From: Progne subis subis | Lineage: Eukaryota; Chordata; Aves; Passeriformes; Hirundinidae | DNA length: 64,000 nt | Direction of reading: 5' to 3' | Assembly (NCBI GenBank): GCA_022316685.1 | Contig: JAKJHU010000039.1 | Coordinates: forward strand, 5,928,532 to 5,992,531 | Shown here: one piece after another, positions 50,688 through 64,000 of the stretch | How the letters are laid out: the number at the start of each line of letters is the position of its first letter | How positions within the stretch are numbered: the stretch's first letter is position 1 | Translations under genes and position numbers: made by a program | The notes under the pieces: generated by a model | Told to the model about the DNA's origin: nothing | Database searches by the model: none | What the model saw: the letters and a program-made list of their open reading frames with translations, nothing else

Positions 50688-53600
50688 CTTCCCCTCCCGT
50701 TTTTGTTTTCCGCGTGTACGAAGCTGAACAGGATTGGTGAAATTCCCGTTAACGGTTGAAGGCGGGTGGCACGGGTAGTCCCGAACTTGCAGCCACTCAT
50801 TTCACCGATTGTAAGAACAATGGACAGAAAGTATTTAGCAAGATGTTTCTCAAAACCCGATAAATTACGGGTTTTCACCACTGGTCTGATCCAACACCAT
50901 CCCCACCTACAAAAGGCCCTCGCATTCAAACTATAATTCTTTAAAGATGTGCAGACTAACAAGGTGAAATCTAAAATACTTTTCATTTGCAACATATGAA
51001 ATGAAAGCATACTTTAATCTTTTTCGTGTTTAGACTTGTTTTTGTTGCTCAAATACTCTTAACTTATTAAAATTTTAAAGATGCTGGATTAGGTAACTTT
51101 GAAAGGTAATGCCTTACTGTTCACTGAACTATACTCTAAGGGTACTCAATACGTTTGCTGGGAGTTTTGTAAGGAGTATTTTCCTTATAGGGCGAATAGG
51201 AACCTAGCGAGGGAGAGGTGACATCCTCCTGTTTCTGTAGGAAATAAGTCCCCCTCCCTCAGCTTCTGATATTTTGAAGCTGCTTTTCTGGTTACAATTA
51301 TTATCACATATATCATTAGATGATGCTAATGTATTTGTTGACACTGCAGGGAAATGTGTTTCAGGTACATGTAGCTTTACTAAATTTCAGTATGAAAAGT
51401 ATCCCTTTAAAATGTCTGTCCTCAAAATGTTCAGTGACTATTTCACATATTCTGACAGGCTTATTTGTATTGCAGAGGTGTTGTCATTAATAAGTATGAA
51501 AGACCAAATTCCTTACTTAACCAAAGTTCATGAATTCAGGAGTAAATTTAGATGTGTTCACACAGGCGATCCCTAGAAATGTCAGTAGGTGGTTAGCTGA
51601 GAGGTCAGGCCTTAGAATGAGGTATTTAGTAGGAAGACTGCAGAAAACTGCTGTGCTTGTTTTGTGTGTGTGTGTGTTTTTGGTAACGTGTTTTTGTTTT
51701 TATTTTCTGGCTCTTTTTGTTAGGTTGGGTAAAATTGGTGCAATGGATTGGAAAATGTAGTACTTTCTTTACTTAGAAAAGTGTTCTGGCACAGATGGGG
51801 TAGTAAGTTTAATTACTGTTAGTTGTGGTGTAATCTGCTGAAGAGTATAAGGTTGGTCATCTTTCAGTTTAAAGATGCTGATCCTTGTCTCTGCTAGTTG
51901 CCGATTGATAATGTCTTCTGAAAACAACATTACCTATTTCTTTGCCCAAGCAAGGGCAATTAGATTAATAGGGGTAGGAAGAGCCCATTTCTTAAAAACT
52001 GTATTAGCTGTTTCATAAAAGAAAAGACATTGTCTAAATTGGCCTTCTCTGAATCTGCTTTTTGAGGGGAGAATTTAAAAATTACAGGGTCCGACTAGAT
52101 CAAGAGGGCTGTACGGATATGTATGATAATTTGAATTCACCCTCTACATCAACTATATGAATGCTTTTAACTAGTACAAAGAGTTAAGACTCAAGTTGGT
52201 TTTGTGTTTGTTTTTTGTTGGGTTGTTTGGTGGGTTTTTTGGCAGAGCACAAACTTAGTGTTGAAAACCTGCTTTCATGCCTGTGACTGCTTTAGTGGAG
52301 TTGATTACAAATCATACATTAGTATTGCTCTTTTCTATATAAGAAATGGTTATACTAATATGAGAAGAATTTGGCAAGACTAGGATTTTGTAAAGTGACT
52401 TTCCTGTTAAGAATGTATTTCCTCTTTAATCTGAAATACAATCACATAATTTTGTAACCCTTTCAAAAGGGGGAGGCATGTTGAGTTATATTTATCATTA
52501 TCGAGTTCTGTTTATCTGGTGTAATAACAGAAACTGGGAGAGCTGATGTTCTTCATGCTTGGTTATATTCCTGATTAGAGGGAATAGTAGGAAAATCAAG
52601 TATGGATGTGCATGAGATATGTGGAATGCATGAAAAACATTGAACCAGTGGGATGTTACCACCAGTCTTTGACACCTTGTCTGTGAAAGTTAATAGCTGA
52701 TATAGATGTGCAGAGAAAGCTACTATTGAGGTATGGGAAGTCTTGTATATGAAGACAGTTAGAAAAAGATGATGAGTAGAATCTATGCAGTGGTAGGAAT
52801 GTTTCTCATTAGAACATGAGAGGGGGAGGAAGAGCAGTTTCTCTTCATCTTCAAAACCTAGTGGAACTTCTTTACGGGTTGGCCTGTGGAGTTCTTGGAT
52901 CTTTCAAAAGTCTTTTTAAGTGTCCTTAGTTAAATTAGGAGAATTTTCCTGTTTTCTTGGAGAGAAGCTTGTAACTTTAAATGTATTCTTTAATGCATTA
53001 TTAACCGACAAATATTAAGGAACAAATGTATTTATCATGGGGTTTTTGTTTGTTTTTTGCATTATTTGTAGTACATACTCTTGAGCCCTTCTGGAGACCA
53101 AGAGTAGAAAAAAATTGATCCAGAAAGGCAGAGTTGGTCTTGTCTGATTACCCTCCTGTGGTACACTGAATGACTTGTTTTTAACATATGCTATGAAAAT
53201 GAATGGGAGTAAATGTTTGCGATAAATGTTCTTGAAGCACACTAAAGATACAGTAGATCTTAAAACCAAAAGGAATGTTTGGTTAGATCAAGCAAAAGAC
53301 AGCCATAATTTTCTAGACTGATTTTTATATCCATTGTAAATGCAGTCAGCACAGAGGTTATAAGTAATTTATTTTTTTGTTTCTGTTAATGAACAGCCTC
53401 CTATCAAATACCTACTGAGTAGTGGCATTAAACTACTACTCCATGATTGGTGATAATTTTACAGTTAGCCTTACCTTGCATAGAAAACTAACTAATGAAG
53501 TGAAAAGAGGCATCCAGCTGAGAAGTTGGTGTTAATTACAGCTACAAAGAAAAATTAGTTTTTAGTCCATGCTCCTCGAGTAGTTGAGCTGATGTGGACA

Positions 53601-54501
53601 TCACCAGGGTGCTGCAGTCTCATTTGACTTCTCAAATGCAGATACGACCATGCCAGTGAACTTTGTGGCTGTGTTTTGTGTGAACTTCTTCCTCCATGTT
53701 GTCAAGAGTCACAGAGATCTTGAACCAGCAAGAAGTCCCAGAAACCATAATAGCCTAGATAAAGACATAGGTAACGTTTCAGATGTGATATAGCATCCGA
53801 TGCTCTTGCTGTTGTGAAGTTAAGTTGAATGTAGAATATGATCAAGGGCATTATTACCCTTTAAGTAAAGGGAAAGGGTATCACTGCTGCTGCCATTCCC
53901 TTGGTTTGGTAGCTGTTGTGTCTGCTCCTTGTCAAGCGTTTTGTGATAACTGATGTGCACTGGAGAGAGACAGGGACAGAAAGAGTATTACCAAGTTAAA
54001 GTGAGATCCTTAAAACATTGCAGTGAAACTGTTAACAGACTAAGCCACAGATGGTTTTGATGCACTATAGGTAAAGATAGCTAAATAATGCTTTCAAAAT
54101 GGAATGTAGGGGTTTTTTTCACACTGTTTTTGTTCTTCCCTGTAAATTCACAGGGGAAAAATCCACACAAAACAAAAGAGGAAATGAGGGAGAATGAAAC
54201 TAGATACGCAAAATATGCTCGTATGCAAATGGAACATGTTTTCTTCAAATATGTTTCAGTTAAAGTAATCTTAGCATTTGGTACTTGAAATAATCATGGA
54301 TTAGGAATTTTTAGAGAGAAGTTTGTTCATTGGGATTTTTAAATTTTTTTCGTTGTGTTTTAATTTTTTTTTTTCTCCTTTAAGTTCAGTGCTGCAGCTT
54401 TAAATAGCATGAGTGCCTGGTGTCCCCTCACAAAGAATAACAGCAGCTCTTAAAGGGACCCTGTCAATGTGAACCTCTGTCTCTCCCTTACTCTCAGAGT
54501 T

Positions 54502-54522
54502 AAAAAAAAAAAAAAAAAAAAA
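54502..54522. repeat. poly(A) tract, 21 nt
   Basis: Uninterrupted run of 21 A, followed by a short C-interrupted A-rich segment to about 54541, in BAZ1A intron 1. Confidence 0.95.
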
Positions 54523-56535
54523 CAAAAAAAAAACCCAAAAACTTTCATAATTTTAAAAAAATTGTATTCTGGTACATTTTTTAGTAGCTCTGTAGAGTGT
54601 TTTTCTAATTCCTGGCTAAATCAAGAGACACAGAAATATATGTAGAAACACAGCTGAATGAAGGTTGAAGTAAGTGTAACTTTATCCATTGAATATCCAT
54701 CCATAAAAATACTTAGTCTAGTACAGAAAGATTGAAATGTAGGGCAGGATGAGACCTGAAGAGATCACATTTTATCTATTCTGTCTCCTCACAAAAAAAC
54801 TTGAACCAGAGTCATGAAACACATTTTTGTCTAACCTGTTCTTTAATATGTTTAAGTAAGTATAGTGCACAATAAAGATGCACAAAGAATGACTGACAGC
54901 CATCTGTTCTTCATATATTGAAGAATAATTTATCTAATTCTCTCTCCTTTGTTCTTCTCCTTTTCGTCTTTAGAGTAAGCAGGCCCACATTATCCATGTA
55001 CTGTCAAATATATTAAGGACATAGATGGATAGCAGATGATACAAAAATCTGAAATTTTGTAGTTATTAAATATTATTCAGATATTTATCTATCTCTTCCT
55101 CTTCTTTTCCCCTTCTTGCAGCTGATGTTCTTCCTAAAGCACATCTTGCTCAGAGGAATCCTGTGCTCATACAGAAAGGATTATCTGAGCCAAGACCCTT
55201 CATTGTCCTCAATCTGAAATTTCCATTTTCATTTACAAAATGTTATGGTTCATCTGCCCATCTGCAGTGAACACTGTCATCTGCATCAGTGTCACTGATG
55301 AATGTTTGCCAGCTTGGGTTTGCAGGGAGACTGCAGGAGAAAACTCAGTGTGAACTGTCCAGTTCTCTTAACCTCATTACTAGAAAATATTTGAGCACGT
55401 CTATCCTTTTAAAAATGGGAACACTCTAATTTAGTTTGGGGTTTCTTTTTAAAGGAATGAAATGAAACTTCAGTGTAGGCCTCTCACGTATCATGCAGTT
55501 GACTGAAAGTACTGTGTGCTTTGAAATAGCTGTGCTGGACTGATAAAGGCTAAACAAACCTTGGTTTGTCATGTGTATTCAGTAGTTATCAATACTAGTC
55601 CGTTAATATTTGTAAAGGCAAATAAAAGCATTGTCTGAACTGAAAGCCATTGAAAGATGGCTTTGCTGTCTGATCACTGATCCATAGTATATGATATGTT
55701 TTAACACGCCTTTGTGAATAGATACATCATCTACTTAATTTAGAAAATGTTTTAATAAACTGCTGTTCTTCTGATACTTGTTAAAAATGGACAGATTTTG
55801 AGTAATTAAAGCTCTTAATTCCTGATTCCAATATAATAGCTTGTAAGCAAGCAGTAACAACAATACAATTTTGGCCTTAATTGGAAATGTGTGGAAGGAG
55901 GAGAATCAATACTTTCTAATGGAACAGGGGAGGAAAAGACTCTGTAGGAAAAAGTATTTCAGTACTTTTTTGTAAGAGCTATGCAAACAGTGAAGGAATA
56001 AAAACTATTTAGAGAACTACTTGACATTAATTTTTTACCTCTCCCATCTTTTTGTTTGTGAGTTAAGGCACTCAAAACCTGGAACTTACACAAGTTGCAA
56101 CATGTTTCTGTGATCCTAAAGTGATTTCATGTTTGTACAGTTTTAGGCGCTCGTCTTGCAAATATTTGTGGAAATAGGGGAGATGCGAGTATGATACAAC
56201 ACTTATTAAACTCAGCGTGATTATTACTGCAAAAGGCTTCTTATACATGAATGTTTGTTTGCAGCATTTCTAGGTCTTGATTCTCTTACTGTAGTCTGTA
56301 ATGAGAGGAGACTTGAGTTGTACAATAGCAATTTACCATGCCGTGGCTGAAAAATGGCAAATAATCCTTGATTTCTACAAACTGTAGATGAGTAGAGCTG
56401 CTTTTGCTTTTCACGCTTGTAAAAAATATTTGCCATTTGCTGCTGTATTAACTGTGAGCAACTTTAAAATGTTAGTCAGAACTCAACTGTTTTTCTTCTT
56501 TCTTCCTCCCCCCCTCGACTTTTCCTCCTTTCCAG

Positions 56536-56814
56536 TGATTTTTTTGAACGCACCATTCTGTGCAACAGTCTTGTGTGGAGCTGTGCTGTCACAGGTAAAC
56601 CAGGACTCACATATCAGGAAGCTCTGGAATCAGAGAAGAAAGCCAGACATAATCTTCAAAGTTTTCCAGAAGCACTCATCATTCCAGTTCTCTACTTGGC
56701 CACCCTTACCCATCGCACCCGACTTCATGAGATCTGTGATGAAATCTTTGCTTATGTCAAGGATCGGTATTTTGTTGACGAAACAGTGGAAGTACTTAGA
56801 AATAATGGTGCAAG
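56536..56814 (+). CDS. BAZ1A: BAZ1A (ACF1) second coding exon, WAC domain
   Basis: The acceptor TTTCCAG is followed by T, completing GAT, and then 92 codons plus two bases before donor GTAAGT. The translation begins DFFERTILCNSLVWSCAVTG and continues through YQEALESEKKAR, PVLYLATLTHRTRLHEICDE and IFAYVKDRYFVDETVEVLRN to NNGA. This is the body of the WAC domain (roughly residues 20-128 in the family), used for DNA binding and nuclear targeting of ACF. The match to vertebrate BAZ1A is close and uninterrupted. The DDT, WAKZ, PHD and bromodomain exons are not in the window. Confidence 0.97.
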
Positions 56815-59800
56815 GTAAGTATCTTTAAAAATAAATACTTTTTGTTTGGTGTTGGTGGGGTTTGTGTGTGCATTTTTGAACCCAAAACGCAGGGTAATGA
56901 GCTCCATCAAACACATACATCCAAGTGAGGTGTGATGCTTAAGCTGGTGATACTGTTACTGCGCTTCCCAGCTTTAATTAAGAGCAGGATTGTGTTGCTG
57001 TGCTTGATACCTTCCCTTAGCTTTGAAGCAGCTGTGGAGGTATGACAATGCTCTCAGGTCTTGAGAGTGCATGCTCTTTCGTCTGTGTGGTGGATTTGCA
57101 AAGGAATGTTGGTTTTTTGGTGCAAGAAAGGTGTGTTGTTTGTAGAATAAGATTTAATGAGAAATTAGGGGAAGCTATGAATTAAAAAAACACACAAAGG
57201 TTTTGATGAACCATTCAGAATTAATGGCCAAACTACTAAAAACTCAAAATAATTGATAAATGTTGGATTTTTCCTTTTTAGGTAGTGCAAAAATTATGAT
57301 TGCATGATCAGCGAAGTTGGGAGTTAATTATATAAAGTTTATATAGTTGATTATATGGAATTTAGGCTGTTAGTGGTTTCTTTCCACTCAGAGTTAGTGT
57401 TATGCTTACTTTCGTACTGGTGCATTTATTACAAATGTTTTTATTGTCATCTTAGACTGATTAAAACCTTGGAAGAATTTTGAGCTTCAGACACATTCTT
57501 TCTCATATCATTGGTACATATGCTCTATAGCATAAATAAGCTTGGGTCTTTCTTTAAAGCAGCTTCTAGGGGAGGACTAGAAAAGATCCATATTTTGTCT
57601 AAATGAGTTTACATTTCACCTAATTGAGGATTAAGATGCAAAAAAACATGCTCAGCTTGGAAGTGTCTACAGAATGGGTGCTAAAGATTTGTGGGTTCAA
57701 CTGTTGCTGCTGGGGTTTTTGTTGTTTGTAGGGTCATTTTATTTTGCCTTTTTTTTCAGGGGGAAGGTGACAGCTTACACTTCAGAGTAGAACGAACTCC
57801 TGTGGCTAGTGTGATACTTAGTGCATAGTGTTTTCTGGTGTTTGTTGGGTGGTAGGAGTGGGCTGGTTCAAAATTGTTATTGGAGAACAGTGTGCAAGTT
57901 TTTGTAGTGGCTGATCCAGATATTACTTAGGGCAAATTCTGTACTACACCAGGAAGAAAAATCTCGATGCGCTGCAGGAGATAAGTTGTAAGGAAATCGG
58001 TATGGTTATGTACCTAAGGTCAGTGCTTAATAAAAAAGCTTTCTGTCTCTTCACTGCTCTATTCTTTTCAACCAGTAAAGTCCCAGTCTGCAAAGCCAGG
58101 ACAAGAACAACTTCAGTAGGGTTATTGCCTTCTGTACAGAAAACCTATATCCAGAGTTTCTTTCTCTCTTTCTCATCTTTATACTTGTCAAATGACTAGA
58201 CTGAGGTAACCACTGGTATTGCAGTCATTTTGGTTAGAGAATGAGGTGTTTGTTTTTCATTTGTTTATTTAGAAATGTGGATATTATGAACTGTCAGTGT
58301 AGTTCAGGTTTTTCTTTTTCTTTTGCTCAGTGAAATGCCTTAGTATCTTCAGAAAAATAATATCAAAAAAAAATTATTGTTCTTCTAAAAGTTTTTTCCC
58401 TTCAAAAATGACCCTATTACTTTTCTAAAGTATTTGGATGCGTGCATCATGGCTTTCCAAAGATGTTTCCAAAAATAAAGCTGTGATATCCCCTTAAGAG
58501 TGTGCTGCAGTTTTTTTACCAGTCTTTAATTCAGCCTTCTTGGTTACTCAGACTTGTGTTGAGATAAACACAAAATTGTTAGATATGTATGTTATACTTT
58601 CACTGATCAGTACATGAATAGGATATAAGCTAAGTTTCTTAAGCCTCTGAGATGCATACCATTCAAAAGATTAAAATTTCAAATAAAATTTATTTCCATC
58701 AAATATAAGCCTGCTAGAGATAGTATGTTTTAAACTACATAAGTATAAATTGGTGTAAAATGAAGAATAAAAAACTTGGCCTTAGCTGATGGTACGCCAC
58801 TGATATTTTAGGCAGAGGTATAGCAGGGAGCTGGTTCCGACCTTTATTACTAAATCCAGGAAACACTGCAAATAGCATGGTAATGCGGGGGACTTTTATG
58901 CTTAGAGGTACATAATTAAAGAATACAAAGTGGGAGGAGATGAGGTGTAGTTATTTGTCTGCCAATTAACAGTTGACTTTGACCTGTATTTTGAAGTACT
59001 ACATTGGAGATTAAGTGTACCAGCTCATGTTACTTGTACATAATACACTTTTCAGCAGAGCTGTTTGCACACACATTTCTCACTTGCAGCCACGTTTTTG
59101 TGATCTTTTCTAGAAAAAGTTACCACAGTCCGTCTATATTTCAATAACATTCTACGAGACGAACAGAATTTGGCAGATCATGGAAACCCAGTTGTTTTGT
59201 GGTGTTGTAAATTCTTCCACAGCTTTTATGTATGAAGTTTTTTGCACGTGTAATGTCAGCAGGATTGTTTGGTTTTCTGAGCTCTGTGCATCATTTAATG
59301 CCAAGCATACTACATAATGCATGTGTAACCAAGGCTTGCTTAGACAATTTAAGTATTGATACTTTATAACTCCTAACTTTGCATGTGTAATATTCCCGTA
59401 AGATAGATTGCAGCTTCTTAGATTTTGAACGAAGTAAGCGGTAAGGAAGCCAAACACTAGAAGGCTTAGCATTTCGGCTTAATGTAAATGTTTTTATCCT
59501 TAAGCATATGAAGTTTTCTATAGTAATGCAAGAAATGACAGGTGATCTGCAAAGAGAAGACAAGTGCTTTGTTCCAAGTCTAGGTAGATGTTGGGTTTTT
59601 TGATTGTATGAAACCTGCATGTTCTGTTTTTTGCAGTGTCTAATGCTCCATTACTTTTCCTGGTCTTACGTCTCTTCTGGTTTCTAGCCTTTTGCTATGC
59701 TGCTCAGTTTTGAATTTGGCTACTTCTGCCTTGTTACTGAGGTCTGGTAGGAGAAACTCAGGAGAGTTTGGGGTATGCTGTCCTCATCTTGTTTTGGTAT

Positions 59801-62800
59801 GTCTGGTGTCTCCAACAACCCTTGTCAACCAGAAACAAATTGCAGAGAAACCCCCGCCCAGCCCTGTCATGTGGCTTGTTCAGGTGGTCTCAAAAAATTA
59901 TGCGTGCATTTTGGTAGTCTGTTAGAAGCAACAAGGAGATAATTCTGCTTGCTCTTTAATCCTTTCAAGTGATGTATTGATCAAAACCAGCCATCTTTCT
60001 TTGTTTGTATGTCTGACTTTTCTGGCCAAACTGACGCTGACTTTTCTCCAACGTAGCAGCTGTACTATGCTTTCAAACACAAGGTACTCAGATTTCCAGT
60101 TAAAGAAACATAAGAATTGCATAACGACATTTTCCTAGTACTGCCTTCACAAAAGACAAAATTATTATTTGAAACATTGGTCAGAAACACTGCAGAATAC
60201 AAAGAGAAAACTTAATTTAAAAGTAAATTTGAGTTGCTAAAGAATTGAAGCCAGTTGACATGGTAAATATTGTTCATTAGAATGTCACATTGCAGTTCAT
60301 GGGAAGTAGTTTATTGAAAAAGGCAGGGAAATAATTTGAGATTTTGGGGGGAGGATTAGAGCAATGTTTCATGTTAGCTGCGTTAAGTTGTAAAATAGTT
60401 AAGATGTAAAATAAGCGGCTAATATTTTAGCTCACACATTATTGATGGAGAGGAAAAATGTTGATCACATTACTGGAATTGCTTCCTGTATTTGACATTC
60501 AGAACTGGAAGTTCAAGACCCACCATGTACTTGTTGGATTTTTGATTTTCCACAAGGAATGGTGTCTCTTGCAGTAACCTGCCCATTTTTCACTGTCTTA
60601 GTGCTATGTGTTATTATTGGTATTTGAAACTTGTGAATTTGATTTTCAACATCTTGACATGTGAAGACAGTTACCTGAATGCTGAAACTATCTGTCATGG
60701 AAGGCTGCCTAAAATAATGCCTCAGACACACTAAAAAATACCCCTTCAACAGCCTAACTTGCTCAGCAGTAGAACCTGTTCTTTCCTGCTTAAAGTCAGC
60801 AGCATGCTTTTTGGGTTTTATTTTAATTTGTTGGAGGAAAAACTACATTTAAAGCCTGTGTGAACAACCTATTGTGATTTATCATCAGTGTTCTGAGTCT
60901 GGGTGCTATCGCAAGAAATAATGTCTATCTTTATTAGGATATATAAGTGAGAAGTTTGATAATTAGTTAATTAAGCTACAAGCTTTTGATCTGACTTGAG
61001 CTCTGACAGCTCTACCCCTACTTATAAAAATAGCTCATTTGCTGATGTCTCCCCTTCCCCATATGGAGGTTGGGGCACAACCAATTTTTGTCCATCACTT
61101 AATATGGCACGTAATTAAAAAGTCAACCACTTACAGACTGAAATAGATTGGGTAAAGGTCAGCGTGTAAGAAGGAAGAAAATCATACAGAAAGAATTATC
61201 TTCTTTGAATTTGACCACTAGATGACACCACTGCAAAAGAATACTTGCCTAATGTCTGTGAGTAAGCAACACCAGAATGCTTTTAAAAATGAACCTACTT
61301 ACGAAAGTAGTAGATGGTACTCTGTTAGGAAGATTGCTGCAACTGATCATACATTTGAATAGGTTAACATCCTTTCTCTGCTTTGAATGATCTGATGTTG
61401 ACAACTGTCAGGCTGCAGGAAACAGATAATCACAGATCAAACATTTTTTTAAACTCATCAGTTGTTTGACTGGTGTCCCAGTGCTTTAGGAGTGTTCATT
61501 TAGGAGTGGATTATCCATTGCATTAGGCCAATTAAAAGATTTGCATACTGTTTTCATCTCTGTAAGTGTTAACTGGGGCACAGGAAGCATGTTGCTGGTC
61601 ATGACTATAGCTGATAAGGAGTTAGGATGGTAGAAGATAATCCTTGCAAGAGATAAAGTTATACCTAATTTTCCAACTTTTTTATTGAAACTGGCAAGTT
61701 GCCTATATCTGTCTGTCTATATCTCTGTGTGTGTGTGTATATATATATATATATTCATATCTGTAGTTGTATTCTGAGTGCTGAGTTATTATATAATGAC
61801 CACTAGGTAGTAAGTGACAGTGTATTCCATGTTGACAGTAATGAGTTTCAGAGAATTTAAATTATAATTACTAATTGTTCTGTGGTTTTTTAGTGGTAAT
61901 GCTTAAACATAAGTTCCTGTATACAAAGGAAGTTTACTACTTTATTTTGAAAGGTGAATTTGAATTCCAGAAAGTATCAAAACTAGCGTGGTGTCTGCGA
62001 AACAGCATCTCTGATAGTACTGGAGAGTAGCTTACCTATTCATAGAGCAAATACAGTATGCACTTTCCCAGCATAGCTGTTTAAGGATCAATCAACTTCT
62101 GGCCTGGAAAAATCATGTTTCAGGAATTCACTTTCCACTGCCCCTAAATCCTTTGGGATATAAATGTAAACTAGTTGACTTAAAATATATATTTGTATTT
62201 GACTAGTGGAAGCTATGAGATGGTAATATATGGGAAAGAACCTGCAACTCCTTTCTTACAGGCTGTTGTACAGTTGTTACAACAATTGGCACTGCCAGTC
62301 TCTGTTAGCTCTCATTCTCACACTCTACTTTTATAACTAATAATTCAAAGGTAAAAGTCCTGGTTTATTATTAATTTGTTTTTAATCACTACAATGTTGT
62401 GAATCAAAGGCTGGGCAGTCAAAATTATGCATATACCAGTGTAGTACTGTCCTAATTTTGCAGGAGACAGCTGATACAGCTACTCTGTACATGCTCTCAT
62501 CCTAAGCAAAACCATGTTTCTTACTACTTTCTTTGAAACATACAATCTTAACTATAACTTGACAAATGAAGATGCTAAAACTCAAAAGCAGCAGTTTCTG
62601 AACTTAAGGAAGCCATTATTTGCATAAAACCTGTCTCCTTGTTGTGTGCTTTTGTTTTGTGTGTACATTAAACAGTACCAGTTAGCTTAGTAAAAGATGT
62701 CACTTATTCCTTCAGATCTTGTCTCTCTTCTACCTCTTTAATTACTCTAAGGTGTATGAGAACTGTTTGGATGAGTGAGTGCAGTTATTTGATGTTTGCT

Positions 62801-63449
62801 TCTTAAAAACTTACTAAAAGCTGACAAAACAGAATGATGCTATAGCTTTTTGGTACTTTCTGGCCCTTTTTGGCACTTGCTACTACGGTTTCTAGTGTTA
62901 CTCTTCTGGGGATTTCTGCATTCAACCAGCTTTACATACTGTTAGAAAAAGTGTGCTTTTTTAATTTTGGCATTTGAAAAACTTTTCTTTCATTTGTGTG
63001 TCTTAAAAAGTGAATTTGCTTCTGTCTTACTGATCATTGTGGGTTTTATTTTAAAAGTTGGCTTCATAGTTTTGCAATGTTCCTCCACTCTCGCATTTGA
63101 AACAGCCATATGCCATCCAAGGAATGGTTTTTGTCTGCTTATCGTAAAGCATACAGGGACACATTTACAACTCATCTGAGCCTTCAGGGTATCTTATTTT
63201 TTTTACTTGAACTAGGGACATAGCAGAGTACCAGACTATTCTTTCTGTTAGAGTAATCAGTGCCAGCCAGATCAAAAGCTGGTGTGCAGAATGCTCAATT
63301 GAGGAGCTGTGAGAAGGGGTCTCTCTTCTCAGAGCCTCTCTACCACCAGCCTTGGTTGGATGTAAAAGCCTGCTTGGCATTTAGTAAGAACTTTTCTGGG
63401 AAGCAAAAGTGCCAAGAATTGCAGGGTCGAGGTTTTTCAGTTGATATCC
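56815..63449 (+). other. BAZ1A: BAZ1A intron after the WAC-domain exon
   Basis: More than 6.6 kb of AT-rich intron. I searched by eye for the next expected segment (following NNGAR) and did not find it, so the next exon is probably past the right edge. The only clear structure is the TG/TA microsatellite at 61725-61755. Confidence 0.75.
61725..61755. repeat. (TG)n(TA)n microsatellite
   Basis: A short TG run passes directly into a TA run. Likely length-polymorphic. Confidence 0.93.
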
Positions 63450-64000
63450 TGTGACGGTTTGGGCCTGCAGATTCTCTTCTCTGCTTTAAATTGTCTTCTT
63501 CTGCTTCTCCAGCAGTAGTAGATGGAGATACCTGGCCTGTTCTGCAACTCATAATAGCTTCTGTATGTGTCTTTGAGTTGCTGAGCTGAATGAAAAAATT
63601 TGTTCTGGTTTGTTTCATTCTGAAGAGGAAGGGAAAAGGCTGAGGAGTATCAGGGAGTGTGAGAGAAAACAGACTGGTGGAGTCACATCCTTCAGGCCCT
63701 GAGAGAAATGCAGTGGATGGAAGCTTGGCAAGAGTCAGAATAACCCTGACCCTCTCACCATCAGGCAGAAGGAGGGACCTAAAAAGTGAGGGTGAATGGA
63801 AACAGGTCCCTGCCTAGGGAGATAGGACAATTCCCCCTGGCCTCCCTTTCCTTTCCAAGTGCCCTTGCAGAATATGTATGAGGCTCTGCAATATCATGGT
63901 CAGGCAGATAATAGTGGAGATGAAGTTCTCTCTTGGAGCTTGTCCAGAACATATCAGTCAGCCAGATGGATCACAACTTTGGGTGTTAAGCAAGAAAGAA
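63450..64000 (+). mobile_element. Possible LTR-type repeat running off the right edge
   Basis: From TGTGACGGTTTGGGCCTGCA at 63450 the base composition changes from AT-rich intron to balanced, purine-rich sequence, with an A-rich GCAAGAAAGAA end at the window edge. A TG start and this texture recall endogenous retroviral LTRs of birds, but I cannot match a family, see no second LTR, and see no gag or pol frame. It may be ordinary intron. Confidence 0.25.

Larger units (their letters stand above)
49702..56535 (+). other. BAZ1A: BAZ1A intron between first and second coding exons
   Basis: 6.8 kb. The first ~900 bases are still CpG island; then the DNA becomes AT-rich. It includes T runs near 50625 and at 50667-50687, a TG run near 51665 and an A run at 54502-54522. 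The acceptor has a long pyrimidine tract (CTTTCTTCCTCCCCCCCTCG and onwards to TTTCCAG). No other exon is visible. Confidence 0.85.

Noticed and set aside
56573..56818. Methionine-starting frame inside BAZ1A exon 2
   Set aside because: It is the BAZ1A frame itself entered at an internal non-ATG codon, not a separate gene.

Overview
The window looks like vertebrate nuclear DNA, most likely avian. It has large introns with GT-AG junctions and an AT-rich, gene-poor background. It carries fragments of CR1-type LINEs, no Alu- or B1-like SINEs, and one strong CpG island. I cannot name the species. There are no bacterial operons, CRISPR arrays, rRNA genes or phage genes. Almost all open frames in the window are chance frames in non-coding DNA or GC-rich shadows in the CpG island.

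Two protein-coding genes are supported, both on the + strand. (1) The left 16 kb holds the 3' part of a class I SAM-dependent methyltransferase-like gene that I do not recognise by symbol. Seven exons between 6015 and 16239 join in phase to a TAG stop, giving 268 residues. A plausible further 5' exon with an ATG lies at 4541-4660; with it the product would be 299 residues. The protein shows a motif I glycine-rich loop, a motif II acidic residue, an HADI segment, a motif IV-like NNVFEYF segment and an N-terminal CxxC. (2) The right 14 kb holds the 5' end of BAZ1A (ACF1, large subunit of the ACF and CHRAC chromatin remodelers). The first two coding exons (49589-49701 and 56536-56814) encode the N-terminus and the WAC domain; the rest lies past the right edge.

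Layout: 1-4540 has no recognised gene; 4541-16374 is the methyltransferase-like gene with its poly(A) signals; 16375-48050 is a ~32 kb intergenic stretch with simple repeats, CR1 remnants, old palindromic elements and one GC-rich island; 48060-50590 is the BAZ1A CpG-island promoter; 49702-56535 is BAZ1A coding intron 1; 56815-64000 is the next intron, with a possible LTR-like fragment at the right edge.

The two genes have no evident functional link beyond adjacency and shared orientation. The items most worth following up are the uncharacterised methyltransferase-like gene and its tentative first exon, three degenerate palindromic (MITE-like) elements at 8932-9048, 30531-30635 and 30967-31055, the isolated GC-rich patch at 40480-41130, and the probable non-coding first exon of BAZ1A.
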